Positions 41,421 to 50,155 of a DNA stretch of 64,000 bases are shown in pieces. Under the pieces are notes generated by a model. It made no database searches, had not been told where the DNA came from, and saw only the letters and a list, made by a program, of their open reading frames with translations. This DNA comes from Pseudomonas mucoides (GTDB taxonomy: Bacteria > Pseudomonadota > Gammaproteobacteria > Pseudomonadales > Pseudomonadaceae): positions 124,001 to 188,000 of the forward strand of contig NZ_JACOPW010000010.1 of NCBI RefSeq assembly GCF_015461845.1. Reading direction: 5' to 3'. Position numbers and translations under genes: made by a program. Every line of letters begins with the position of its first letter. Within the stretch, counting starts at the first letter, position 1.

Positions 41421-41880
41421 GGGGCAAGTGTGCGCTGGACTGCGCTATGCACCTTATGTACTGCTACCTGCAGGGAAGACTCGTTGCGGCACGCAAGCAC
41501 GTAGCTGAATACAGGTTCGATGCCCCCGAGACATTGGCCATCAGGTTCAATGTCCCATTTGCAGCGATGGCCATCAGCAATGCATTGCGTAGCAGTGGCT
41601 CAGCGGCTCGAAGCAATTCTGGACTTCAGCTACCACGCTCGCTTGCCAAGAGCACGCTGGTATCCCGTGCGGCAGACTTGACTAGGGTCATGACACGAGG
41701 TGCAAACTCTAAGGAGTCGTCAGTCCTGTACCGCTTGCCCATTAGCCACCACGCGTCTGCATATACCATAAGGGTAAAGCCAATCTTGCGGCTTTCCTTG
41801 CAGCGGGCTGTGACGTCGGGGAGGCGAGATCCTGAATGTAGTGCAAGTTGTCCAGGCAACGTACTGCGATACCGCAACGC
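41421..41880 (-). pseudogene. decayed ribonucleotide reductase (alpha subunit) fragment
   Basis: Reading the minus strand: R-K-I-G-F-T-L-M-V-Y-A-D and, after about ten residues, Y-R-T-D-D-S-L-E-F-A, then L-L-A-S-E-R-G match the RNR segment that normally reads R-K-I-G-L-G-V-M-G-x-A-D ... Y-x-S-E-E-A. After a TGA the same frame gives R-N-A-L-L-M-A-I-A-A-N-G-T-L, matching R-N-x-x-x-x-x-I-A-P-T-G-T, and after one frameshift G-G-I-E-P-V-F-S-Y-V, the diagnostic S-G-I-E-P-V-F of class I/II reductases. Upstream another frame reads I-A-V-R-C-L-D-N. At least one stop and two shifts, and the active-site Cys region is absent: dead. Confidence 0.72.
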
Positions 41881-42086
41881 TCGCCTGTGAAGGTCCCCCT
41901 CGTTAAACCTTCCAAATACTAAATCAACCCTCTTCAGGCTACGACGGTGCCCCGGGCTTTCACAGTCAGGTTTTGAGTTGTGCCCCGTTTAGAGCCGCAG
42001 TAGGGTAGATATCCCAATCCGAGGTCCAGACCTCCCGACCCTTGATGAGGCGATTACCAATGCTTGGTTGCTGCGGCGCAGAACGC

Positions 42087-42242
42087 ATGAAATTCAAACC
42101 CAACGAAGATGAGGTTGATCAGGAACGCCTCGAGAAAATTGTCGAGAATTTGACCGTAGGCGACTGGGACGACTCAGTCATTGAAAAGCTGCGAGTGTGC
42201 AGCTGTCCTTGTCATGTCGATGGCCGTAACGTCATGTGCTGA
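42087..42242 (+). CDS. small Cys-rich protein, 51 aa
   Basis: ATG at 42087 inside a longer frame. The C-terminus reads L-R-V-C-S-C-P-C-H-V-D-G-R-N-V-M-C before TGA. The frame continues N-C-G-L-S-H, so a Zn-binding knuckle cut by a stop is possible. Weak ribosome-binding site. Confidence 0.4.
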   Translation: MKFKPNEDEVDQERLEKIVENLTVGDWDDSVIEKLRVCSCPCHVDGRNVMC

Positions 42243-42376
42243 AACTGTGGCCTTTCGCACCGCGGAAGCTTGCTCCCTGCTTGGTGTTTGATATGCATTG
42301 AGGGCGGCCAGCAGGTTCAGGTATCGAATGGCTGTAGGCATAGCTTCAGGAGCGTAGATTCGTGAGGGAGGAGTTA

Positions 42377-43150
42377 ATGTCCAATGACCGCATCAATGAT
42401 GCGAGAGCAAGAGAGGTCCTTGAGCGCGCGGCTACTGAACTCCTCGCCAAAGGCTGTGAGGAATTGGCTTTTGATATCCAACAACTTCTGCTCGAGACCA
42501 TAGACGTCCCGGTGGAGTACGGCTGCCTGTGCTGTGGGGGCAAGCACTCTCCGTGGACAGCGCATTGCATTCATTGCAATCCCGGCCAGCACTTAACTTC
42601 AAACACGGCTGAAGCATTAAAGGCCTGCAGCTGGACCAACACACCTCAAGTCAACAAGGAAGTGCTCACGAGAGCAATTCAGGAGCTTGAGGCGGCAACT
42701 CGTACTCGTGACTTCACCAAAGATCTGCTGTCTGCATTCATCGCGGAGTGGAACGGCTATCTGGTGCTTGATCGGGTCGGTGAAGGCTCTGATGCCAGAT
42801 TCGTCTATCCCGAGGTTGAGCTGGCGTTTGTCAGCTGGTGCAAGGGCGGGATCAAACTGAATGCAGCGCTGAATCAACTTGCAAACCAACGAGTTGTCGT
42901 CAAGCGACTGCGGCAAGAAATAAATGATCTCACTGAAACGGCCGAAAAAGTGGAAATCGAGCTGGAGTCCAGCCTTCTCCATGCGCAACAGCGTGACACC
43001 GAAGCTTTCGGGCTTCTCAATCGGATCCTCAAAGGAACTCCCAGTGTTTCCAAGGGAGAGCTTCGAACTTTCCTCAAACGTGCGGAATCACTGAGGGCCT
43101 GGGGTGGCCAGTCCATGGCCCAGCCCCGTTTGAATCCCCCAATGGAGTAG
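42377..43150 (+). CDS. hypothetical protein with CxxC/HxxC zinc knuckle
   Basis: 257 residues from ATG 42377, preceded by GGGAGGAG; the GTG at 42362 is less likely. After a helical N-terminus, Y-G-C-L-C-C-G-G-K-H-S-P-W and C-I-H-C at about 50-73 look like a zinc ribbon. The rest is helical, with a coiled coil (about 170-220, V-V-K-R-L-R-Q-E-I-N-D-L-T). Resembles phage- or plasmid-encoded proteins in composition; no family recognised. Confidence 0.65.
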   Translation: MSNDRINDARAREVLERAATELLAKGCEELAFDIQQLLLETIDVPVEYGCLCCGGKHSPWTAHCIHCNPGQHLTSNTAEALKACSWTNTPQVNKEVLTRAIQELEAATRTRDFTKDLLSAFIAEWNGYLVLDRVGEGSDARFVYPEVELAFVSWCKGGIKLNAALNQLANQRVVVKRLRQEINDLTETAEKVEIELESSLLHAQQRDTEAFGLLNRILKGTPSVSKGELRTFLKRAESLRAWGGQSMAQPRLNPPME

Positions 43151-43205
43151 CGGGATAGGTTCCAACTGCCGGCAGAAGAGAAAAGTGGGAGCGACATGCG
43201 TTGGG

Positions 43206-43547
43206 TTAGGCGAAGGGGGCGGCAGCCTGATCAAAAACCGTCGCATAGCGACCCTGGTCGTGAGTCTCCTGCAGTGCTGCACGAAGCTGGGCCAACTGCT
43301 CATACCCAGCCAACGCCTCTACCAGTTCCGCGACACCAGCTTTTTCCGGAAGGGTTGTGAGTACCTGGTCGAGCTGCTCGACCTGAAGATCATCAAGGGC
43401 AACAACGGCCCCCGACTGCAACAGATCCGACAGATACGCCAATTCCGGAAGAAAGCGCTTGCCCTTGCTAATGCGTCCGTTATTCGCCAGATCGATCTTA
43501 GCTTCCTCACCGGTTGCGGATTTCATGGTTACGATATTTGTGGTCAT
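43206..43547 (-). CDS. hypothetical protein, 113 aa
   Basis: ATG at 43547 with GGGAG upstream is preferred to the longer frame. Acidic and helical after a short beta N-terminus (I-V-T-M-K-S-A-T-G-E-E-A-K-I-D). Last of a run of minus-strand orphan genes from 46.7 kb down. Confidence 0.6.
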   Translation of the reverse strand: MTTNIVTMKSATGEEAKIDLANNGRISKGKRFLPELAYLSDLLQSGAVVALDDLQVEQLDQVLTTLPEKAGVAELVEALAGYEQLAQLRAALQETHDQGRYATVFDQAAAPFA

Positions 43548-43646
43548 TTGACTCCCCGTATGTTGAGCGCGTGGTCGCGTCTCTATGTGCACAGCTCCGA
43601 CTGGCCTGGATTTGAGTGTTGCAGAGCGCCGCTTTATTCGATTGGA

Positions 43647-43856
43647 TCAGTAGGCCAGGTCTGCTTGAAACTCGTGCTCACACTCGGGGCAGGACAGTTC
43701 GATATCCCGGCTGGCCTCTGTGTCGTGCTCGCAAGTTTGAATACCTTCAGCAGCAATGTCGTGAGTTTCCAACACATCAAACTCCTGCTTGCACGCAGGG
43801 CAGCTAACGAGGAGGGTAAGCGACCAAACAGCCTTAACGTTGGGGGTGGCACTCAT
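43647..43856 (-). CDS. small zinc-ribbon protein, 69 aa
   Basis: Two Cys pairs, C-P-A-C and C-P-E-C, plus C-E-H-D between them, spaced as in zinc ribbons that bind nucleic acid or protein. Otherwise acidic. Possibly a small regulator. Confidence 0.6.
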   Translation of the reverse strand: MSATPNVKAVWSLTLLVSCPACKQEFDVLETHDIAAEGIQTCEHDTEASRDIELSCPECEHEFQADLAY

Positions 43857-43946
43857 TACAGAGATCCTTGAGGATTTGCATCCCAGCGCGGCTCTTGCCG
43901 GTGCCGGGTTTCTACCGGGTCACTTCTTGTAGAGGCGAACCCAGTC

Positions 43947-44288
43947 CTATGGCTGGACATATTGTGGTTTGCCCTGTTCATCAGTGATCCACTTGCCGGA
44001 GTCGGTACCAGGTATAGGGCCACACACCTGACCAAATATCTGCCATCCATGCTCATTGCCGGATTCCTTCCCGATGCGGACCATATTGAGTTGGCATTCC
44101 TGCCCAAGCATCTTGGCAGTTACCAACGCGTGGTCGCCATCAATCTTAGGCGTTCCCACGAGAATGAACCGAGTTGCCATATAATCCTTTGCTAATGCCC
44201 CGGCAGCCTCTGATGTACCTGATTCGGCGCTCTTAGCCGACGCGCACATGGACGCCATGAGCAATGCGATGAATAGTGCAGATTTCAT
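43947..44288 (-). CDS. periplasmic protein, 113 aa
   Basis: Start at ATG 44288 (AGAAGAGAT upstream). A signal peptide (F-I-A-L-L-M-A-S-M-C-A-S-A) precedes a small beta-rich domain with two Cys (G-Q-E-C-Q-L-N-M-V and G-Q-V-C-G-P-I-P), probably disulfide bonded. No family recognised. Confidence 0.6.
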   Translation of the reverse strand: MKSALFIALLMASMCASAKSAESGTSEAAGALAKDYMATRFILVGTPKIDGDHALVTAKMLGQECQLNMVRIGKESGNEHGWQIFGQVCGPIPGTDSGKWITDEQGKPQYVQP

Positions 44289-44313
44289 TTGGATCTCTTC
44301 TTGAACTATGTGA

Positions 44314-44340
44314 AAAAATGGCCCCGCATTATGGCGGGGC
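44314..44340 (-). terminator. rho-independent terminator of the 44.4-45.4 kb gene
   Basis: Stem GCCCCGC / GCGGGGC, loop ATTATG; on the minus strand it is followed by CATTTTTT. It separates the gene ending at 44418 from the one starting at 44288. Confidence 0.8.
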
Positions 44341-44417
44341 TGGGAGTATTGCTGGGCATATGCATCTATCACCGGCTGGGCACAGCAACCCCCTTTTGGT
44401 GATAAACATCGACGCGG

Positions 44418-45356
44418 CTACATACGAGTGGCAGGCGAGGCCGGCTTGCTTTTCAGTTCCTGAATTAGAGGGCCGAGCGCTTGCATATCGGCATTCAGGT
44501 TAACGAGCTTGAGCATATTTTCAACTGTGAAGAAGGCGCGGCCGGCGTCAACCACTTCCTGGGCTTTGATCAGGTCCTGCGGGACACGTCCGACCCATTT
44601 CGCAGTGTTTTGCAGCACGCGCGGTGACATGCGTTCAATGTCATCTATGGATTGTGTGGCGAATTGCTCAAGCGGCAGAACTAGGTTCGTCACCAGCATG
44701 TCTTTGAAGTTGGCGGCGAGGAACGTTAGTCCCGAGAGGGTGGTGACCAACACCTCTTTCGTCGGCAAGTCCTTTCTGGACTTCTTGTTGGTCGTCTCCC
44801 AGTAGGCAGCAGCCTCATCTGCGGTCATGGGTTCATCACGGATGATCCGATCCTGGCCTCTATCAGCTCGCTGTTTGAGCTGGGTATAGAACGGAGTGCC
44901 TACGGCCCCCATGAAACGGCGCTTCAGCTCTGAGAGCTCGGTATGGGCTTGCTTGAGGCTGCTCGCTGCCAGGATCAGCGAAGGGATGTCTTCACGTGCG
45001 CGCATGATGGAATCAATTCGGCGCTGCCGAGATAGGGCTTTGTCGATCCGCTGGCGCTCTAGGGTGAAGCTGATCCCGAAATGCTTGCGACCGCAATGGC
45101 CTCCAATGCCAGTCTCAAGTCCATCCGTAGTGGTGATGAGGTAGCCTCGACGATGCGGGGTATGGCAGGACTCGATGCCGCAGGGGATCGAATCGAGAAA
45201 GTGGTAGGGCATGACAACAGCGTCGAAGCCGCGATCGCTTTTGGGGCGGAACGCTAGCGATTGCGTGAAGTTCGGGCGCTTGGCGAGATCTTCAAAGCTT
45301 TCCAGGACAATTATCGATTGCTCCAAATCGCGTACCTCCGTTGACTGAACTGGCAT
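44418..45356 (-). CDS. hypothetical protein with a Cys/His cluster
   Basis: 312 residues from ATG 45356 (M-P-V-Q-S-T-E-V); the longer frame has no site. I-P-C-G-I-E-S-C-H-T-P-H and G-G-H-C-G-R-K-H-F-G at about 60-100 are a likely zinc site. The remainder is helical with basic and acidic segments (S-R-Q-R-R-I-D-S-I-M-R-A-R). Probably a DNA- or RNA-associated accessory protein; no family recognised. Confidence 0.6.
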   Translation of the reverse strand: MPVQSTEVRDLEQSIIVLESFEDLAKRPNFTQSLAFRPKSDRGFDAVVMPYHFLDSIPCGIESCHTPHRRGYLITTTDGLETGIGGHCGRKHFGISFTLERQRIDKALSRQRRIDSIMRAREDIPSLILAASSLKQAHTELSELKRRFMGAVGTPFYTQLKQRADRGQDRIIRDEPMTADEAAAYWETTNKKSRKDLPTKEVLVTTLSGLTFLAANFKDMLVTNLVLPLEQFATQSIDDIERMSPRVLQNTAKWVGRVPQDLIKAQEVVDAGRAFFTVENMLKLVNLNADMQALGPLIQELKSKPASPATRM

Positions 45357-45497
45357 TCTACCACTACTGGTAATGCAAACAGTGTTCAGGCCGGCGCAGA
45401 TATTTGAAAGCCTCGCCCGCAACAGCATCAGCGCGGCGGGCAGTAGAGAATCTACTGATTACCGTCTACCATGCCGCGGCGGAGATGGGTGAGCCCG

Positions 45498-46670
45498 CTA
45501 CGTCTTGGAGTGTCCATTCTGAATGCGCTCATAAATAATGGCGGCCGCGGCCTGAGCATCCCGGTCAAGTTCTGCGCTCATCGGAGCAATATCCAGCCCT
45601 TCGTCACCATCCACGTAGAAGTCGCCGCCCTGGTCATCATCAAACTCTTCTCCTGCGTATTGGCCACCGGCGTGGTATGCCCGCAGCGTCCCGACCGTGA
45701 CATCTCTTCCGAGTAGACGGCTCAGATGAATCCACGTCCAGGTTTCAACGGTAGGAGCATCTCTGTCAGCGCTCACCAACCGGTGTAACGCTTCAGTGTC
45801 ACCATTGCGTGCGGCTACCTGGGACCATGACATCGCCAACAAAGTCAAACCTGCAGCCTCAGCGAGGGTTGCAACCCGCCCGGCGAGTCCCGGCACCCCT
45901 GCATGCGAATCTAGGACTGCGAAGTCCTCCGCGGTTACAGCAATCCGCTTTTGCAATTCGTCGAGCTCAAAAAAGATAGCTTCAGCATGGCCAGATGCGG
46001 ATGCCTTCGATAGATGAAATTCGGCACGCTCTATCAAACCCTCTTCGAAGAGAGCTTCGACGGCAAGTTGTTTCTCAGAACCTGATAGTTGTCGGCCTAA
46101 GCGCATCTGGAGCAGCCAGTAGACCGACCCTGAGTCATGATGCTTGACCAGCCGCTCGTAGATCCGGAAAAGGGCGTAATGCGCGGACGGGTTCTTGCAG
46201 CTGAAATCCTCAAGCATCCCCAAGGAAAGCCGCAGTTGAGGTGGCTCCATATCAAGGAAGCAGCCGTGCAGCTCCTCGAGGGCGAACTCGGTGGCATGGT
46301 CGATTGAAACCTGATCATCGTATAGGCCAAGCACCCCTGCGAGGGGAATCGCTGCCAGCTCATGGCGCTGTGCAAAAGACTCCACCACCAACGCAGTGAG
46401 GCGTGGAGAGCCTGCAGCCTGGAGTGCGACATGCCGTTCTGTGGCCCGCCTAAGATCTAGAAGCCCAGCCAGAAGGAGCCGAACGTTCTCGACTGCGTTG
46501 CCATCGCACCCGCTGAGCAAGACGATGAATGCCTGGCTATTCAGGCTTGCAAACGAGTCATACCCCAACAGCGCTGAAAGCAGTTCGTACGTGTGGCCAA
46601 CCGAAGGTTTTTCGCCTGTCTGTTCAGCAAGGTTCTGGCGCAGGGAGAATACAAGTTCTTTGAGCAGCAT
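45498..46670 (-). CDS. helical-repeat protein, unknown
   Basis: 390 residues. The first ~50 resemble the start of the protein at 1623-2714 (L-L-S-A-L-L-G-Y-D-S-F-A-S-L-N-S). Then a series of short helices with small-residue spacing, such as P-S-A-H-Y-A-L-F-R-I-Y-E-R-L-V and A-S-A-S-G-H-A-E-A-I-F-F, consistent with a Sel1/TPR-like solenoid. The last 60 residues are strongly acidic. A protein-interaction role is plausible. Confidence 0.6.
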   Translation of the reverse strand: MLLKELVFSLRQNLAEQTGEKPSVGHTYELLSALLGYDSFASLNSQAFIVLLSGCDGNAVENVRLLLAGLLDLRRATERHVALQAAGSPRLTALVVESFAQRHELAAIPLAGVLGLYDDQVSIDHATEFALEELHGCFLDMEPPQLRLSLGMLEDFSCKNPSAHYALFRIYERLVKHHDSGSVYWLLQMRLGRQLSGSEKQLAVEALFEEGLIERAEFHLSKASASGHAEAIFFELDELQKRIAVTAEDFAVLDSHAGVPGLAGRVATLAEAAGLTLLAMSWSQVAARNGDTEALHRLVSADRDAPTVETWTWIHLSRLLGRDVTVGTLRAYHAGGQYAGEEFDDDQGGDFYVDGDEGLDIAPMSAELDRDAQAAAAIIYERIQNGHSKT

Positions 46671-47052
46671 GAGTCAATCCTCAAAGCTCGCCGACGGAGT
46701 GTGGGGTGCGCGTTTAAGACCTGTCGACGAGCGAGAGGGTTGAACGAGAATTTGGTGGTGCAAAGCCGGTTTCTACTCGCGCACAAGTATGCCTGGCGGC
46801 GCGGCCAATATAGTCGATGTTCAAGGAGGAGGGGTAGAGTGAAAGCTTTTTTTGATTAGGCTTCAAATGGGGCCGGCCTACAGTCAAACCGACTTGAATG
46901 CTCGTGTGGAAGTTCGTTCTACTCAACAGGGCTAGGCGCAGCGTTTCTGAATTCTGTGCGATCGTGAGCCCAGTCGTTATGATGAGCCGACTATTCGTTT
47001 AACACTTTGGCAATGCTCCGGTGAGCATGCTGAAGACTGTTCGAGGTTGGCT
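46671..47052. other. 380-base divergent intergenic region
   Basis: Separates the minus-strand orphan block from the plus-strand genes at 47 kb. No convincing frame; presumably promoters for both sides. Confidence 0.35.
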
Positions 47053-47727
47053 ATGAGCATTAAGTCCCCCGTATTCACTGAAGCCCAGGTTGGGGCTGAA
47101 CTGGCACAAGCTGCTGGGCTGATTTTTCACCCGCAGCTTTTCCGCCCGATGCCAAAGATCACGTTAGGTGAAGTTGGGGCTCCATCACAGACTGAGCCGC
47201 CCGCTGACGATTGGTCGGGTAAGATCGCATCTTCATTTGTCCGGCTTCCTGTTTTCGCAGATTTCATCCAGCGATGCGCTGCTGATGCCCATAAGGCCCT
47301 TTCGAATGATGACCCCAGGGTCAATCCGGCCGGCATGAAGGCAGACGAGATGTGCAGCTCATCACATGCGCAAACGGTGCTGGCGCGCGTCCGTGATGAA
47401 TTGATAAAGAATCCCTACGATGTCAAGTGGATTGGAGTGGTTGTCTTCGCACTAATCCGTACGCTTGAGGAGACAGTCGACAACGCGACCACCTCGGGTG
47501 ATAAGTCAGACATGTCATTCGCCGTTTCTATGATGAACAGCTCACTGGTAGCCGCAGATGCATGGGAGCTCGGCTTCGTAACGAAGCGTACGTTCACAGT
47601 CCCTCAAATCGAGACGAGCCTCAGAAAACACATATCAGAACGGGTAGTCATAGCGCTTGCTTCGATGGTTGCGGTCGATCCTGGCGCAGCGTTTTTCAAT
47701 GAGCATGCACCCGTACGCCTTCACTGA
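47053..47727 (+). CDS. hypothetical protein, 224 aa
   Basis: ATG 47053 with GAGG upstream. Soluble and mostly helical with no motif I can name. It ends 23 bases before the phospholipase D-like gene, so the two probably form one unit, and this protein could be its partner. Confidence 0.6.
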   Translation: MSIKSPVFTEAQVGAELAQAAGLIFHPQLFRPMPKITLGEVGAPSQTEPPADDWSGKIASSFVRLPVFADFIQRCAADAHKALSNDDPRVNPAGMKADEMCSSSHAQTVLARVRDELIKNPYDVKWIGVVVFALIRTLEETVDNATTSGDKSDMSFAVSMMNSSLVAADAWELGFVTKRTFTVPQIETSLRKHISERVVIALASMVAVDPGAAFFNEHAPVRLH

Positions 47728-47750
47728 TCACTAGGAGTAAGGATTGCCCC

Positions 47751-48779
47751 ATGTTCCTGGGACCAGATCAATACAGCGCCGCTTTGATGCGGATGGTCGC
47801 TGAAGAGTCTTCGCTGGACGTTGCTGTGGCGTTTTGGGGGAAGGGTGCTGAGATGAAAGTGCATCCTGATGAGACGAAACCTATCCGCATCATCTGCAAC
47901 CTGCTAAGCGGCGGGACGAACCCCTGGGTCATTGCACGCTTTCTTAAGCGAGCTGAGTTGAATTCCAACATCCAGATCCGCCAATGCGATGTGCTACATG
48001 CAAAGGTTTTGGTAGGCCGGTCACAGGCGATCATTGGCTCGGCCAATATCTCCGCTAACGGCCTTGGTCTTGATGGCGATGAAACTGGCCGATGGATTGA
48101 GGCAGGTGTACATACAGTAGCCATCGAAGAGGTAGAAAGTGCCCGAGCCTGGTTCGACCAGCTATGGAACACCGCTAGTGTTCGCGTGATAACGCGGGAT
48201 GACGTCGCGAAAGCAATTGTGGCTTATAAGCGGCATCGAGGTACGCGGCCGGACTGCAGCTCCACTGGACCCTTTAGCTTCTCGAAATTCACGCCGGCGG
48301 ATCTGATCGACAGGGATGCGTACGGTTTGCTGTATGTGAGCGGCCCCTCGGATGACGCCAAGGCAGCTACTGCGCGACACGCTGCCGCCGAGTCTAAGGC
48401 GTTGGGGGCAATTCCTGGTAAAGGCACCGAGCGCTGGTCATTTGAATGCTGGCCTGAGGACCTGAACACAACTGGCAAGGTCGAATACTTGGCCATGCTC
48501 TGGAATCAGGAGAAAGCCAATGTAGTCGTCGACGGTCCGTGCGTTATGACGGCGACTCAGCTGGAGTTTACGTACTCAGAAGGTGGTCAGCCTGGCTGGT
48601 TAGATTTGGCGAGACCGACGTCGACGCTGATCGGCCACAGCTTGAACAAAATGGAATGCCGGGCTTTGGCCAGGGAGTTGAAGCCGTACATGCAAACTGT
48701 GTGGGACGAGTCAGAGATATTGGACGAAGGTATGCGGCGTATTCACCTCAGTCACATTGCAGAGATAATTGAGCGGTGA
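47751..48779 (+). CDS. phospholipase D-like (HKD) domain protein
   Basis: 342 residues; AGGAGTAAGGA upstream. L-H-A-K-V-L-V-G-R at about 83-91 and I-I-G-S-A-N-I-S-A-N-G-L at about 95-106 are the His-Lys and Gly-Ser/Asn parts of an HKD motif. Only one copy is present, so the active form would be a dimer, as in Nuc/BfiI-type nucleases. The C-terminal ~150 residues are an unknown domain. Stand-alone HKD nucleases of this type often sit in restriction or other defence loci; here the only neighbour is the 224-residue orphan upstream. Confidence 0.72.
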   Translation: MFLGPDQYSAALMRMVAEESSLDVAVAFWGKGAEMKVHPDETKPIRIICNLLSGGTNPWVIARFLKRAELNSNIQIRQCDVLHAKVLVGRSQAIIGSANISANGLGLDGDETGRWIEAGVHTVAIEEVESARAWFDQLWNTASVRVITRDDVAKAIVAYKRHRGTRPDCSSTGPFSFSKFTPADLIDRDAYGLLYVSGPSDDAKAATARHAAAESKALGAIPGKGTERWSFECWPEDLNTTGKVEYLAMLWNQEKANVVVDGPCVMTATQLEFTYSEGGQPGWLDLARPTSTLIGHSLNKMECRALARELKPYMQTVWDESEILDEGMRRIHLSHIAEIIER

Positions 48780-49182
48780 ATGATTGACCTCGTTTGCAGA
48801 TTAGGCCTTCTGAGCAGCATCATCTACAATTCGAGTAGAGTGAGGTATTGGCGGAGGCTGGAGTAGGTTGACGACCCAAAAGCCTCCCATCGAATTTCCG
48901 CCAACTCCCAAAGGCGGTAATTTACAACTAACTGATTTCTAAGGCTTTGTTCCTCATTCTTGCGATTATTCGCTTCCTATCATTAGATCAGTTTTCTTGC
49001 TCCCTCAGCGGGAGCATGAGATCCATTAATGTGAAAAGCAGGTATGGAAACCTCCTTCTTACGTATAGCATGGTTTGCCCGCTTCCTACCTGTCACTCAT
49101 CCGGATTTCATGTGTGGTTTATGGCGTGACATCCTGAATAAGCGCGTTAATCTTGTCGTGAATACAGACCAGATCGGTACCC
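48780..49182. other. 400-base stretch without a gene
   Basis: Short frames only. GGCGGAGGC and, about 50 bases on, GAATTTCCGCCAACTCC form an imperfect inverted pair near 48850-48910. No promoter recognised with confidence. Confidence 0.35.
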
Positions 49183-50007
49183 ATGCCCCCGAATCGCCAT
49201 CGTGCACTCGCGCCTGAAATCGCCGGCAAGCTTGGCCAGGTTTCCGACAGAGAACTCGCCAAGCTTTCCGGATTGAGTCCTTATTTCATCAAGCAAGCAC
49301 GCTTAGCGAAATGCATAGAACCGCTCACCCGCGGTTACGATCTCCCTGACGGCCTGGTGCAGCAATTGGGCAAGGTTCCCGATGCCCAACTGACTGAGGG
49401 GTATGGTGTTCCAGGGCCTGTGCTTTTCCGGGCCCGTCAAAATCGATCAATACCCAGGTACAGAGTGCTTAAAAAGCCGGATAGCCCTGAATATGTGGCT
49501 TTTCCAGACGAAGCCCTCGCGCTGCTTGGTAAGGTCCCCGACGTAGAGCTTGCAAGCCAATACGGTCGATCCTTGCAGGAGGTTAAACAAGAACGTGGTA
49601 TTCGTGGCTTAGATTCCTACACCAAGGGTCGCAACCTGCCAGAAGAGCTTGTTCAGCAGTTAGGATTGGTACCGGACTCTGTGCTTGTCCGTCGTTATTC
49701 GGTGGCGGCGACCACCATAAAACGAGCTCGCGATGCCCGCTCCATCGCACGCTTCAGGCCTTGTAAGTTGCCGAAGTCTGATCATTGGAGCGATTTAAAC
49801 CAGCTAGATTCGGCGTACCTGCCCCCTGCTCAATCAACCGATGGGAAGCTTAACGGGGAAAAAAGGATTTGGTCGGAGGAAGAAGACTCCCTTCTTGGTA
49901 CGGCAGCAGATAGCAAAGTAGCTGAGTTGCTGAAAATTGATTTTTGGTGCGTCTTTTATCGACGTAAAGCGATGAGTATTCCGCCGTTTGAATACGCCTA
50001 CTCATAA
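49183..50007 (+). CDS. tandem HTH/Myb-like repeat protein
   Basis: 274 residues. Four repeats of ~37 residues share L-G-x-V-P/S-D-x-x-L-A/T-x-x-Y/S-G-x-S-x-x-x-V/I-x-x-A/E-R-x-x-R-x-I (for example L-L-G-K-V-P-D-V-E-L-A-S-Q-Y-G-R-S). A fifth, W-S-E-E-E-D-S-L-L-G-T-A-A-D-S-K-V-A-E-L-L, has the Trp of Myb/SANT units. Each repeat looks like a helix-turn-helix reading a few bases, so the protein could bind an extended DNA site. Related in design to the gene at 59378-60814. Confidence 0.65.
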   Translation: MPPNRHRALAPEIAGKLGQVSDRELAKLSGLSPYFIKQARLAKCIEPLTRGYDLPDGLVQQLGKVPDAQLTEGYGVPGPVLFRARQNRSIPRYRVLKKPDSPEYVAFPDEALALLGKVPDVELASQYGRSLQEVKQERGIRGLDSYTKGRNLPEELVQQLGLVPDSVLVRRYSVAATTIKRARDARSIARFRPCKLPKSDHWSDLNQLDSAYLPPAQSTDGKLNGEKRIWSEEEDSLLGTAADSKVAELLKIDFWCVFYRRKAMSIPPFEYAYS

Positions 50008-50155
50008 TTAAGCCCGGTCATTAGCCCTGACATGAGGTTAACTTGTTGAAATTAAACGCTTTTCCGCCAAAGCACATGTGCGGAAATTTAGGAGTGGGCG
50101 CCTGATAGAATAAACATTCTACCGGCCGCGTCCGTTCAGATTTGGAAACCAGTTT

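Noticed and set aside
41400..41430. G/C-rich hairpin (CCCCAGGCTTCAGGCCCGGGG) as a terminator
   Set aside because: No T tract and no gene ending at a suitable distance.
41447..41890. 147-codon plus-strand frame
   Set aside because: The opposite strand carries readable ribonucleotide reductase motifs, so this frame is a shadow of the pseudogene.
49183..50007. Phage-type repressor
   Set aside because: Four to five equal repeats with no dimerisation domain do not fit a classic repressor.
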